Source: a virus. From it: a DNA stretch of 64,000 nt. Positions 38,086 to 46,154 of the stretch are shown here, piece after piece (positions within the stretch are counted from its first letter, which is position 1; every line of letters starts with the position of its first letter). The notes under the pieces are model-generated. The model worked only from the letters and a program-made list of their open reading frames with translations, was not told where the DNA came from and did no database searches. The stretch lies in the IMG/VR virus record IMGVR_UViG_3300032331_000527, positions 1 through 64,000 of that record; one strand, 5' to 3'. Position numbers and translations under genes: made by a program.

Positions 38086-39672
38086 TTAGTAAGTTCCGCC
38101 GTCGATGATTGCGTCAAGCTGAGCAAGACCATAACCAGTTCCCGATACGTTAACTGTAGATGTTGGTTCCACCTGAAGACCGGTATATGCCTTGAACACA
38201 CCATCTGTAGCATCTCTGAAGAAACCAGCATACTTAGTTCCGCTTGCTGCATACATGCCGTAGAAGCCGGTGTCAACTGCGTCTGTTGAGTTATTAGCAG
38301 CCAACTTAATCATTGAGTCATCGACGTTTAGTGTCGATGATGAGATATAAGTAACTGCACCTTCAACCGTCAAGTCACCATCAATTATTGCAGAACCAGT
38401 AATACGAGTATTACCAGAAACAGCAAGATTGGTGCTGATTGTCATACGGCCTGTATGAGCTAACAGACCAGATGTTGTTGGATTAGACTTAGTTGCATAT
38501 GTAGAAACAGCATTCGCTACCTCAAGGTAGATATTCTGTCTTGGCATCGCATCCCAGTAAGCGTTCGTACCGTTCGTGCGAAGAAGATAACCAGCTGATC
38601 CAAGCGAGTTGTTAGCCTTAAGACCAGTGACGCTAGTATTGCCAGAAACAACCAAGTTTGTGCTGATAGTAGCACGGCCTGTATGCGCTAGAATGCCAGA
38701 TGTTGTTGGGTTGGTAGCACTAGCCTTTGTCGCAATATACGAGTTGGTGTTAGCCAATACCGTATTGAATGTGGTTGTGTTTACCTTAGTGTCAATATAG
38801 CTGTTGGTATTAGCAAGAGCCGAATTGAAGGTAGTTGAATTGACCTTAGTTGCAATGTAGGTATTGGTATTAGCAAGATCAAGTCTAGCCTGGCTCTTTG
38901 TCTGATACGTCAAAGCCGCATTAGACATCTGAAGTCTGTCAGCAATCAATAAACGAAGCGCAGTGTTTGTGCCTGTTAGGTTAGTATTAACAAGCGTGAT
39001 GCGCTGGCCTTGCGTAGAGATATAAGCATTGGTATTTGCAAGGTCGGTATTGTGTGTGGTTGTGTTAAGCTTAGTCGCAATATAGCTGTTGGTATTCGCA
39101 AGATGCTGACGCTCAATTAACGCATTTGCTGCAATATACAAATTGGTATTTGCAAGGTCAGTGTTATGTGTAGTTGTGTTGAGCTTAGTTGCAATATACG
39201 AATTGGTATTCGCAAGTGCAGAGTTGAAAGTGGTAGAGCTTACTCTAGTCGCAATGTAGCTGTTTGTGTTAGCAAGGGCCAGCTTGAAGGTAGTGTTACT
39301 TACCTTAGTTGCGATGTAGGCATTTGTGTTAGCAAGCTGTGACTTGATATATGAGTTGGTATTTGCAAGTGCGCTATTGAAGGTCGTAGAATTGACCTTA
39401 GTTGCAATATACGAATTGGTATTTGCAAGAGCAGACTGGAATGTTGCGTTAGAAGCTGCATAAGCTTTCGTAGCATATTTAGCATCAGCGTTAGCAACCG
39501 TAATGTATGCGCCGATATTGAACGAAGCCGAACCACCGATTTCGAATACCGACGTGCCATTAGACGTATAGATTTTCTTATCTTTTAGGTTGACCGCTAG
39601 TTCGCCTGCATATAGACTACCTGGCACTGAGCTAGGTGTACTACTGCGTTTGATTTTGATAATTGAAGCCAT
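38086..39672 (-). CDS. Repeat-containing tail fibre protein with ANTN repeats
   Basis: 528 residues. The start MASIIKIKRSSTPSSVPGSL, then GELAVNLKDKKIYTSNG is a typical phage fibre N-terminus. Eleven copies of LANTN[SATL]YI follow, most in a 20-residue unit LANTNSYIATKVNSTTFNSA. Then come two copies of TSGxLAHTGRxTISTNLxVSGN, and the C-terminal YISSSTLNVDDSMIKLAANN with DTGFYGMY, KYAGFFRDATDGVFKAY is a conserved fibre block of T4-like phages. It is paralogous to the gene at 36596-38020 over the N-terminus. Confidence 0.8.
   Translation of the reverse strand: MASIIKIKRSSTPSSVPGSLYAGELAVNLKDKKIYTSNGTSVFEIGGSASFNIGAYITVANADAKYATKAYAASNATFQSALANTNSYIATKVNSTTFNSALANTNSYIKSQLANTNAYIATKVSNTTFKLALANTNSYIATRVSSTTFNSALANTNSYIATKLNTTTHNTDLANTNLYIAANALIERQHLANTNSYIATKLNTTTHNTDLANTNAYISTQGQRITLVNTNLTGTNTALRLLIADRLQMSNAALTYQTKSQARLDLANTNTYIATKVNSTTFNSALANTNSYIDTKVNTTTFNTVLANTNSYIATKASATNPTTSGILAHTGRATISTNLVVSGNTSVTGLKANNSLGSAGYLLRTNGTNAYWDAMPRQNIYLEVANAVSTYATKSNPTTSGLLAHTGRMTISTNLAVSGNTRITGSAIIDGDLTVEGAVTYISSSTLNVDDSMIKLAANNSTDAVDTGFYGMYAASGTKYAGFFRDATDGVFKAYTGLQVEPTSTVNVSGTGYGLAQLDAIIDGGTY
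38760..39470 (-). repeat. Eleven copies of the LANTNSYI-coding repeat
   Basis: A unit of about 60 bases coding LANTNSYIATKVNSTTFNSA and shortened variants is repeated eleven times in the fibre gene. Such arrays can change copy number by recombination. Confidence 0.85.
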
Positions 39673-39675
39673 TTC

Positions 39676-40365
39676 TTAATTCCTTTTTAGCTTTGAACCT
39701 TTTGACAAGCCGGTTCTGACTGGGGTTACAACGACGGGTTCCTCTTTTTCTAATATAGTCGGTTTGCGAACTCTTTCAGATTTAGAATCAGAAGGTCTGA
39801 CACTTTTTCTAACAGGAGCTTTAACATTCTCACGAATTTTATCTACAAGATCATTATTATGTTTAACACTTACCACATCTTCTGAATGTATAATACTTTT
39901 ACGTCTATTCTTTTCAGCTTTAGCTGAATTACCAGCCATCAAATCAAAACCAGAACCGATATTGATAGTTTGTTCCGCTAATATATCGTGGGTCAAACCT
40001 TTTCGTTTCTTGTTCTTTTTCGGATCATTCTCACCCTTAATATCAAAGCCAGTAGTGATCTTAGTAGTTTTTTTAGCCGTACCCGTAGACCCTTGTTTCT
40101 TGCTTATAGTAGGACGTGGGCTCATCATCATTAATTCATCTTTATAATGTCTATTTATATCTTTTAGGTTTTCGATCTCTGCCCGAGTTTGTGTGATCAC
40201 GTCAGCAACTGCATCTGTGTGCTTCACACTGATCTTACCCATTTCTTGTTCAAGATAGGCAACCTTGGTCTCAAGCAAAACTATCGTTGACATAAGATTG
40301 CCAATCTTGTTTTGTTGTTGCTCGATATAGAGATTGATGGTTTCTGATTCTTTATCTGTATCCAT
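39676..40365 (-). CDS. Coiled-coil, basic protein of unknown function
   Basis: 229 residues. The first 75 residues form a probable coiled coil (INLYIEQQQNKIGNLMSTIV, then LETKVAYLEQEM). The rest is K/S/T-rich and apparently disordered, with two copies of a TGFD/SGFD motif (TTGFDIKGEND and GSGFDLMAGNS), ending basic (LSKGSKLKRN). It lies among fibre genes and could be a fibre-assembly chaperone or connector. Not recognised. Confidence 0.62.
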   Translation of the reverse strand: MDTDKESETINLYIEQQQNKIGNLMSTIVLLETKVAYLEQEMGKISVKHTDAVADVITQTRAEIENLKDINRHYKDELMMMSPRPTISKKQGSTGTAKKTTKITTGFDIKGENDPKKNKKRKGLTHDILAEQTINIGSGFDLMAGNSAKAEKNRRKSIIHSEDVVSVKHNNDLVDKIRENVKAPVRKSVRPSDSKSERVRKPTILEKEEPVVVTPVRTGLSKGSKLKRN

Positions 40366-40374
40366 GGCGTACCT

Positions 40375-41361
40375 TTAAAAAGAACCTCCGTCTAAATCTG
40401 TAAATGCAGGAGTTCCGTTCGAAGTGATTTGCATCACAGCACCGCTCGCTCCTGTTATAAATCCAATCACTGAACTATTGGCTCCAAACATTACACCATT
40501 CTTAGTGAATGAAGATAAACCTGTTCCACCATACTTTGTTCCTAAGACAGTTTGCAAAACCAATTCTGATAGATTCGTTTTTCCTGTAGTGCTTGAAGAA
40601 GTAACAATTGTTTGTGTCAGATTGTTAGCTTGAGTAACTTGGAAAACTCCATTGCCGGAAACACCAAGCGATACTCTACCAATATATATTGTATTTGAAG
40701 CCACATATAGGCTTTTGAATCGTCTTTTCGGTGAACCTAACGAATATGTATTATTCGCAGCTGGAATAATATCTTTAACAGCTATCGTTGTTGTTACGTT
40801 GTTAGATATTTTTGTTGCCAGCGCATTGTTTACGTTTGCAGCAAAATTGGCATTGTTGCCCATTGCCGTCGCAATTTCGCGAAGCGTATTTAATACCTCA
40901 GGAGCTGAGTTAACCAGCTGTGAAATTTGATTAGCCACATACAGACGAAGTGCGGTATTATTGGCTGTAAATGTTAGTGTCTTATCACCACTAGAGGTAT
41001 TGCTAGTGGTAATCTTGATGCCTTGACCACCAATAATTTTAATCGTGTCTTCGCCTACGGCCACGAGAGCCGCTTGTCCTGGCACGTTCCACGTCTTGAA
41101 CGAACTGCCTAGACTGACCTTGACTGTACCACTACCCCAACCAGCAACAGAAAATCCAGTATCTTTATCAAAACGGATTGCTGATATACCAGAGAACGAA
41201 TTGGTGATAGTATTCGCACCATTAATTTCGCTGACTATTATACCTGTTGCAACATTAGCAATTCTCTGATCAACATATAGTTTCGTAGTCGCGTCAGTGT
41301 TAGCTGTCGGCGAATCTAAGTTACGGAATACTGTTGGTGTTGGAAACGAAAGTACAGCCAT
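40375..41361 (-). CDS. Tail fibre protein
   Basis: 328 residues. The N-terminal MAVLSFPTPTVFRNLDSPTANT with DATTKLYVDQRIANV is a common phage fibre start (attachment plus short helix). A beta-rich region follows with IKIIGGQGIKITTSNTSSGD, then a helical segment LVNSAPEVLNTLREIATAMG, which is also found in the fibre at 36596 and in many T4-like fibres, and a YSLGSPKRRFKSLYVASNTI block similar to T4-like short fibre repeats. The end is G/N-rich. Confidence 0.72.
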   Translation of the reverse strand: MAVLSFPTPTVFRNLDSPTANTDATTKLYVDQRIANVATGIIVSEINGANTITNSFSGISAIRFDKDTGFSVAGWGSGTVKVSLGSSFKTWNVPGQAALVAVGEDTIKIIGGQGIKITTSNTSSGDKTLTFTANNTALRLYVANQISQLVNSAPEVLNTLREIATAMGNNANFAANVNNALATKISNNVTTTIAVKDIIPAANNTYSLGSPKRRFKSLYVASNTIYIGRVSLGVSGNGVFQVTQANNLTQTIVTSSSTTGKTNLSELVLQTVLGTKYGGTGLSSFTKNGVMFGANSSVIGFITGASGAVMQITSNGTPAFTDLDGGSF

Positions 41362-41364
41362 TTC

Positions 41365-42540
41365 TTATGTTACCACATATATTGTTGTTGCAGCAGAGAA
41401 ATTACCAAAACCGTAAACATTGTAAGTAGAACCAGAAATCGTTTGGTTGGTGTAAGTAACAGCTGGCGTAAGCACAACGTCGCTTCCCAAGAAGATATAT
41501 TTAAATGTGCGCGCAGCAGATGTTGGAGTAGCAATCCATGTGTAATCAGCAGGAGTAGCAGTCGTCACCACAGTTTGCCCTGTAGCAAATGCTGAGTTAT
41601 TATGACTATCACTTGTAGTGAATGTTGGATTAGAACTCGATTGCGTAGTTTTCCAAAAGAGCGGATAGTACACGGTCGCAGGTCCGCGTGTGACTGTTCT
41701 ATTAGCAGATGTTGCGGTACCAGCACCATTGAGACCAGTTCCGCTATAGTTTTGAGTTGATAGCGTATAACTCAATGTGCTGTCTATTGCTGCGCTTGAT
41801 CCTGCTGTTGCGCCGACAGAAGTTAATGTTGCAGTTCCACCACCAGTGTATGATGTAGTTCCAGCAACGCTTGAACCTGTAACAGCCAAAGACCAGTTGA
41901 ATGCTTGACTTGTAAGCCAAAACTTAACTGGATTTGTTGCCCAATTTGCTGTGATAGATGACACATTGAAAACAGTAGGTGCGGTGCCAGATAGAGTTGT
42001 GCCAGATCCAGTTCTTACCGAACGATTGGTCGTCAAGCTATATGTTATGGCCGTTGAGCTTCTTATCTGAATTGCGGATGAAAAGTGTGTAGACGATAGT
42101 GTGTATGTTCCGCCTGTTCCAGAAAGACCAAGAGTGTTTCTTAGGAATGTTCCGCTTAGATTCGTAACACCAGCGATGTTGATATAGTCTCCGTCCTGTA
42201 TGTTAAACGTAGAATTTGTCAAGCTAATAGTAAATACGATATTCTGTGTGTTCACTGTACCATTAGCATAGTCGGTATATTGATTCTTGGTAGAACCGCC
42301 AGATGCCCATGTGTTTGTGAAAGAAGATGCTTCTGCGCCTAGCTTTTGAATCGTGAATACACCACCAGGAAACTGATTGTTTGCAGTCAACACAACAGAC
42401 AACGAATCACCGGCAGTGATATTAGTCACTGTGCTGGTTATGAACGTGTTCCCAAGCGTGTTTACTTTACCAATGACCTCATTGATCTTGGTTCTTACAT
42501 CTTTGAATTTTATGGAAGAGTTTGCAGTTGTGATGGCCAT
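41365..42540 (-). CDS. Beta-rich fibre or structural protein
   Basis: 391 residues, S/T/N/G-rich with a short helical start (IKFKDVRTKINEVIGKVN). The body shows repeated beta segments such as TYTLSSTHFSSAIQI and TLSYTLSTQNYSGTGLNG. The end is a compact DYTWIATPTSAARTFKYIF domain, then VYGFGNFSAATTIYVV, a C-terminal pattern seen in some cyanophage structural proteins. Located between two fibre genes; a virion role is inferred from position. Confidence 0.65.
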   Translation of the reverse strand: MAITTANSSIKFKDVRTKINEVIGKVNTLGNTFITSTVTNITAGDSLSVVLTANNQFPGGVFTIQKLGAEASSFTNTWASGGSTKNQYTDYANGTVNTQNIVFTISLTNSTFNIQDGDYINIAGVTNLSGTFLRNTLGLSGTGGTYTLSSTHFSSAIQIRSSTAITYSLTTNRSVRTGSGTTLSGTAPTVFNVSSITANWATNPVKFWLTSQAFNWSLAVTGSSVAGTTSYTGGGTATLTSVGATAGSSAAIDSTLSYTLSTQNYSGTGLNGAGTATSANRTVTRGPATVYYPLFWKTTQSSSNPTFTTSDSHNNSAFATGQTVVTTATPADYTWIATPTSAARTFKYIFLGSDVVLTPAVTYTNQTISGSTYNVYGFGNFSAATTIYVVT

Positions 42541-43631
42541 TATCCACCCAACGCTACTATACGAGCCTCTAGTGCTGATATTTGTGCCAACGCATTATTC
42601 AATGCCGTCGTTAAAATACCAACTGTGTTTGATGTGACAACACCGCCTGTGACATTGACGACAATCAAATCGTTTTCTCTTAGTTCACCAAGTGTTGTCG
42701 TTGATACAGTTGCTATGTTATTTGCTGCACCACCTGATGCTACTGTTCCTGCTTGCCACTTACGAGTTGTTGCATTATAGACGAGGGCTTGGCCTTCGGT
42801 AGCTGTTTTCAAGCTCGCGTAGTCAACGTCATCCAACTTGTGTAGATTAACTTCACCAGAACCAGGTGAGCGTGATATTCCCATCGTTGTTGAATATGCG
42901 AGTCTTGACAAACGATTTTCCGCAGCTGTCAAGAATACTTCCACTTGTTTTTTTAGTGGCGCTATGTCAGGAGCAGGTCCAACTGGTCCTATAGGACCAG
43001 TGTCACCTTTTATACCCTGGGGCCCGTCTTGTCCAGGTATCCCTTGAGCGCCCCTCTCACCGGGGCTGCCGGGATTTCCATCAAGACCTCTTGCTCCGTC
43101 GGAACCTCGTTCACCTCGTTCACCAGCAACACCTGGCTCGCCTCGTTCTCCACGTTCTCCGCGTTCACCAGCAACACCTGGCTCGCCTCGTTCTCCACGT
43201 TGTCCTCGCTCTCCAGGAATACCTGCGATTCCTTGTTCGCCGTCGTTGCCCTTTTCGCCTTTTTCGCCATGTTCTCCCTTTTCTCCACGTTCGCCTTGAA
43301 TTCCTGCAAGACCTTGAATTCCCTGTAGACCAGTTAAACCACGTTCTCCTTGGTCACCTCTTTTGCCTCGTTCGCCAGTATCTCCCTTGAATCCCTGGAT
43401 TCCTTGAGGCCCAGGAGTTAATATGAATTCGTTGAGTATTTTTTCTTCAAGAGATCTACGAACTTCGTTAGCTTCTGATTTGGCGAACTTTTGTGCAACT
43501 GATAGTATTTTAGCTTTATCTAATTCTGATATGAAAGAATGTTCGTTGAAATGGCGTCGCAGTTCATCTGTTTCGGCCTTAGCAAACTTAGGAGCTATGG
43601 AAAGAATCTGAGCCTTTTCTAGTTCTTTCAT
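42540..43631 (-). CDS. Collagen-like tail fibre protein
   Basis: 363 residues. The first 70 residues hold a tandem duplication, ELEKAQILSIAPKFAKAE and ELDKAKILSVAQKFAKSE, probably helical. Residues 74-220 are 49 uninterrupted G-X-Y triplets, many GER or GEK, six with proline in the Y position. The C-terminal domain (221-363) has YSTTMGISRSPGSG, then HKLDDVDYASLKTATEGQALVYNATTRKW, a block frequent in phage and cyanobacterial phage structural proteins, and a final coiled coil (LNNALAQISALEARIVAL). It likely forms a trimeric collagen triple helix as fibre shaft. Confidence 0.88.
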   Translation of the reverse strand: MKELEKAQILSIAPKFAKAETDELRRHFNEHSFISELDKAKILSVAQKFAKSEANEVRRSLEEKILNEFILTPGPQGIQGFKGDTGERGKRGDQGERGLTGLQGIQGLAGIQGERGEKGEHGEKGEKGNDGEQGIAGIPGERGQRGERGEPGVAGERGERGERGEPGVAGERGERGSDGARGLDGNPGSPGERGAQGIPGQDGPQGIKGDTGPIGPVGPAPDIAPLKKQVEVFLTAAENRLSRLAYSTTMGISRSPGSGEVNLHKLDDVDYASLKTATEGQALVYNATTRKWQAGTVASGGAANNIATVSTTTLGELRENDLIVVNVTGGVVTSNTVGILTTALNNALAQISALEARIVALGG

Positions 43632-43633
43632 TT

Positions 43634-45460
43634 CTATAACACATCCCTGATCTCTTCCGTTTCTTCGATATCTTCTTTAGAGACCTTTTCTATGGCACGA
43701 GTCATGTTTTCAATTAAACGTCTGTCTTCTTCAGAAAGAGGCTTTGGAGTGAACTCTTCTTTCTTAACAGTTCCTTTTTTATCACCTGTTAACTTGATTT
43801 CGATTTTCTGTGCTTTTGGTTTAGCTTCTGCAGCAGGTTTTGCTTCTGGTTTCTTTAACGCAGCAGCTTTAGCTTCCAACTCTTTGCCTTTAATGTCCAT
43901 GTCTTTCATAGCCATTTGCTGTTGAGTCTTTTGCATTTCTTGATCGTGCTGTTGCTGTTGTGCAGCCATTTCATCTTGAGCAGTATCTGGCTCTGCTGCA
44001 ATCTGCGCATCAATTTCACGCATGTCTTCTTCAGACTGACGTAGAACGTTTTTACGAATCCATTCTGTAGAATAGTATTTGCCAGCATATGCGTCAACTA
44101 CGCCTAAAACAGCCAAACGATTGTTGAGCATATCTTGCTCTTTGATTTCAGCATAATAGTTATCACGCTGATAGCTATAGCTGATATCATTCTTCATCTC
44201 TTTCCACTCTTCACGAGTCATTACGCCCGTAAGAAGAAGTTGGATTTCTAGAAGATGATCAAAGAGATGTGAGAAACGATCGCGTAGGCGTTCAATGAAC
44301 TTAGCGAACTTGATTTCGTCACGAGAGATTTCACTACCACGACCAAGTGAGAACTGACCGTCTGGCTCTAAGCGTGAGATAGGAACAGATAGTGACTTAT
44401 AGAGTTTCTTGCGGAAATATTCTACGTCATCCATTTGTCCGAGGTTTTCGCCTCCAGGCAATGTAGTGATTTCAGTTCCGCGCCCACCTTCACGACGGGG
44501 AAGCCAATAGTCTTCCAACATAGTCATGAACTTACGAGCATCTTTGACTGCACCAGTATCTGCATCATAAACAAGACGGTTCTTATGACGAACCATCATA
44601 TCACGCACATACTGTTCAGCTTTTGCTTTTGGTAAGTTACCAACGTCGATATAGAAAATGCGGCGCTCAGGTGCGCGAGCGAGACGATAGATAACTACCG
44701 CGTCTTCAAGCATACGCAACTGATTAAGGGGTTTAATCGCTTTGTGTAAGTGCGAAAGCACCATACGATTACGGGCATCTAGATTTCCGCTATGAACATA
44801 GCAGATAGCATCTTTGGAAATCTTAACGCCTTGTGTCATCGTGCCAGTAGCCATACCAGCAAGATTGTACAAATAATATTCTTCGTATGCAGGAACGATT
44901 AGTTTTGAGTTCTGTCCAACGATAGGAGTACGCTTCATTGGCTGACGAACTTTACGAATACGTCTTGGATCAATGTAACGAAGCTCTTGGATACCCATAC
45001 GAGGGCTCTTATTGTCAATCATAATATGATAGAACAGACGACCATCGATATACCAACGACGGAAGATGTCATATGCCATATTATGAAAATCAAGAAGATC
45101 TAGAACTGTTTTGAATTCTTCTTCGATGCGTCTCTTGACGCTCTCGGGCTGTTTAAGCTTTTCTAAGTCAATAGAAACTGGATCTCTTTCGTCATCTGTG
45201 ATAATAGCTTCGTTAATTACGTCGTCAATCGCAGATTCGCATTCCGGATACATTGACATCTCACGATATCTAGTTACCAGTTCGCCTTCGTTCTTTGATA
45301 CACCTTCTAAGTCGACGTAAGTGCCGTATGCACCGCCAGGCGCTACTTCAAGCGCACCATCGGTATTAGGTGGAGGAGCAAAGGAAGGAACCGAGACTGC
45401 CTTCTTCTCGGTTTCTTCCTCAGTCTTCCCAATACGGAAGCCAAACAATTCGATTGCCAT
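43634..45460 (-). CDS. 20: Portal protein gp20
   Basis: 608 residues (T4: 524). Diagnostic portal segments are ESAIDDVINEAI, the IDGRLFYHIMID strand, ELRYIDPRRIRKVR, HLHKAIKPLNQLRMLEDAVVIYRL, RIFYIDVGNLPK, and DDVEYFRKKLYKSLSVPISRL. The C-terminal 100 residues are an extra Q/K/A-rich extension (QQQQHDQEMQKTQQQM and a poly-KPEAKPA stretch) not seen in T4. It forms the 12-fold portal through which gp17 packages DNA. Confidence 0.97.
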   Translation of the reverse strand: MAIELFGFRIGKTEEETEKKAVSVPSFAPPPNTDGALEVAPGGAYGTYVDLEGVSKNEGELVTRYREMSMYPECESAIDDVINEAIITDDERDPVSIDLEKLKQPESVKRRIEEEFKTVLDLLDFHNMAYDIFRRWYIDGRLFYHIMIDNKSPRMGIQELRYIDPRRIRKVRQPMKRTPIVGQNSKLIVPAYEEYYLYNLAGMATGTMTQGVKISKDAICYVHSGNLDARNRMVLSHLHKAIKPLNQLRMLEDAVVIYRLARAPERRIFYIDVGNLPKAKAEQYVRDMMVRHKNRLVYDADTGAVKDARKFMTMLEDYWLPRREGGRGTEITTLPGGENLGQMDDVEYFRKKLYKSLSVPISRLEPDGQFSLGRGSEISRDEIKFAKFIERLRDRFSHLFDHLLEIQLLLTGVMTREEWKEMKNDISYSYQRDNYYAEIKEQDMLNNRLAVLGVVDAYAGKYYSTEWIRKNVLRQSEEDMREIDAQIAAEPDTAQDEMAAQQQQHDQEMQKTQQQMAMKDMDIKGKELEAKAAALKKPEAKPAAEAKPKAQKIEIKLTGDKKGTVKKEEFTPKPLSEEDRRLIENMTRAIEKVSKEDIEETEEIRDVL

Positions 45461-45503
45461 CTATAATCCTTCAAGTAAGTAATAATATCGAAGAGGCAAT
45501 CAA

Positions 45504-46112
45504 CTAGGTAAGAAGTACCCTATTGTTGACGTCTTTAGCAACGTTCCAGTAATCGTATGCAAATTCAACGGTGAACTCTTCGACAGCGTCTGTGGTTTCC
45601 CAATTCAAATCAATGCTTGAGATATTGATTGGGAAAATGTTTACGAAATCGTATTCGCGAGTTGGAATAGCTGCATCGCCAGCTGAAGTACCGCCAGCAT
45701 AAACACCAGTCTTAGCATAATGACGGACTGTCGCAATAGAACGATAAGAAGCACGTCCAGACTCTGTAATGGCACCTACGTTACGCAGATTGTTGTTGTG
45801 TGAGTTAATGAATGAACTCCACTTCTCGAATGCGTGACGTACCATAAAATCTTCGTCATTTAGAATTGTTACTGTCCAATTCTCAAAGGTTCTATTTCCT
45901 GCCATTTTAATCTTGCGACCGAAGTAGGGCACTTCAATTTGCCCTACTGTAGATGTTGGTAGTTGCGCTGCTTTACATACGAAGCGAAACTGAGCTTCAG
46001 CCGTTGGTTCAGCAAGAGCTGCTGGCAACGTCATGAAGACTTCGAAGAGCGAAGCTCTCGCGCCACCAAGAGGTAGTCCTTGTGAAGCGAAAGTTGACAC
46101 ATTAAAGGGCAT
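45504..46112 (-). CDS. 19: Tail tube protein gp19
   Basis: 202 residues (T4: 163). The matching blocks are FRFVCKAAQLPTSTVGQIEVPYFGRKIKMAG, then RTFENWTVTILNDEDFMVRHAFEKW, SIATVRHYAKTG and the end DLNWETTDAVEEFTVEFAYDYW, all corresponding to T4 gp19. It stacks in hexamers inside the gp18 sheath. A late-promoter variant lies just upstream. Confidence 0.96.
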   Translation of the reverse strand: MPFNVSTFASQGLPLGGARASLFEVFMTLPAALAEPTAEAQFRFVCKAAQLPTSTVGQIEVPYFGRKIKMAGNRTFENWTVTILNDEDFMVRHAFEKWSSFINSHNNNLRNVGAITESGRASYRSIATVRHYAKTGVYAGGTSAGDAAIPTREYDFVNIFPINISSIDLNWETTDAVEEFTVEFAYDYWNVAKDVNNRVLLT

Positions 46113-46139
46113 AGTTTTTATTCTCCCTACTGTTTAAAG

Positions 46140-46147
46140 TATTTATT
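46140..46147 (-). promoter_or_regulatory. Late-promoter variant (AATAAATA) for gp19
   Basis: The minus strand reads AATAAATA, one base from the T4 late consensus TATAAATA, within 30 bases of the gp19 start. Confidence 0.45.
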
Positions 46148-46154
46148 CCGCTTA

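Noticed and set aside
38760-39470. CRISPR-like array suggested by regular repeats
   Set aside because: The repeats are in-frame, code for LANTNSYI units of a fibre and have no unique spacers of fixed length.
43029-43390. Open frames opposite and in other frames of the collagen-like gene
   Set aside because: The regular 9-base repeat pattern keeps all frames open; composition is meaningless and the minus-strand G-X-Y frame is clearly the coding one.
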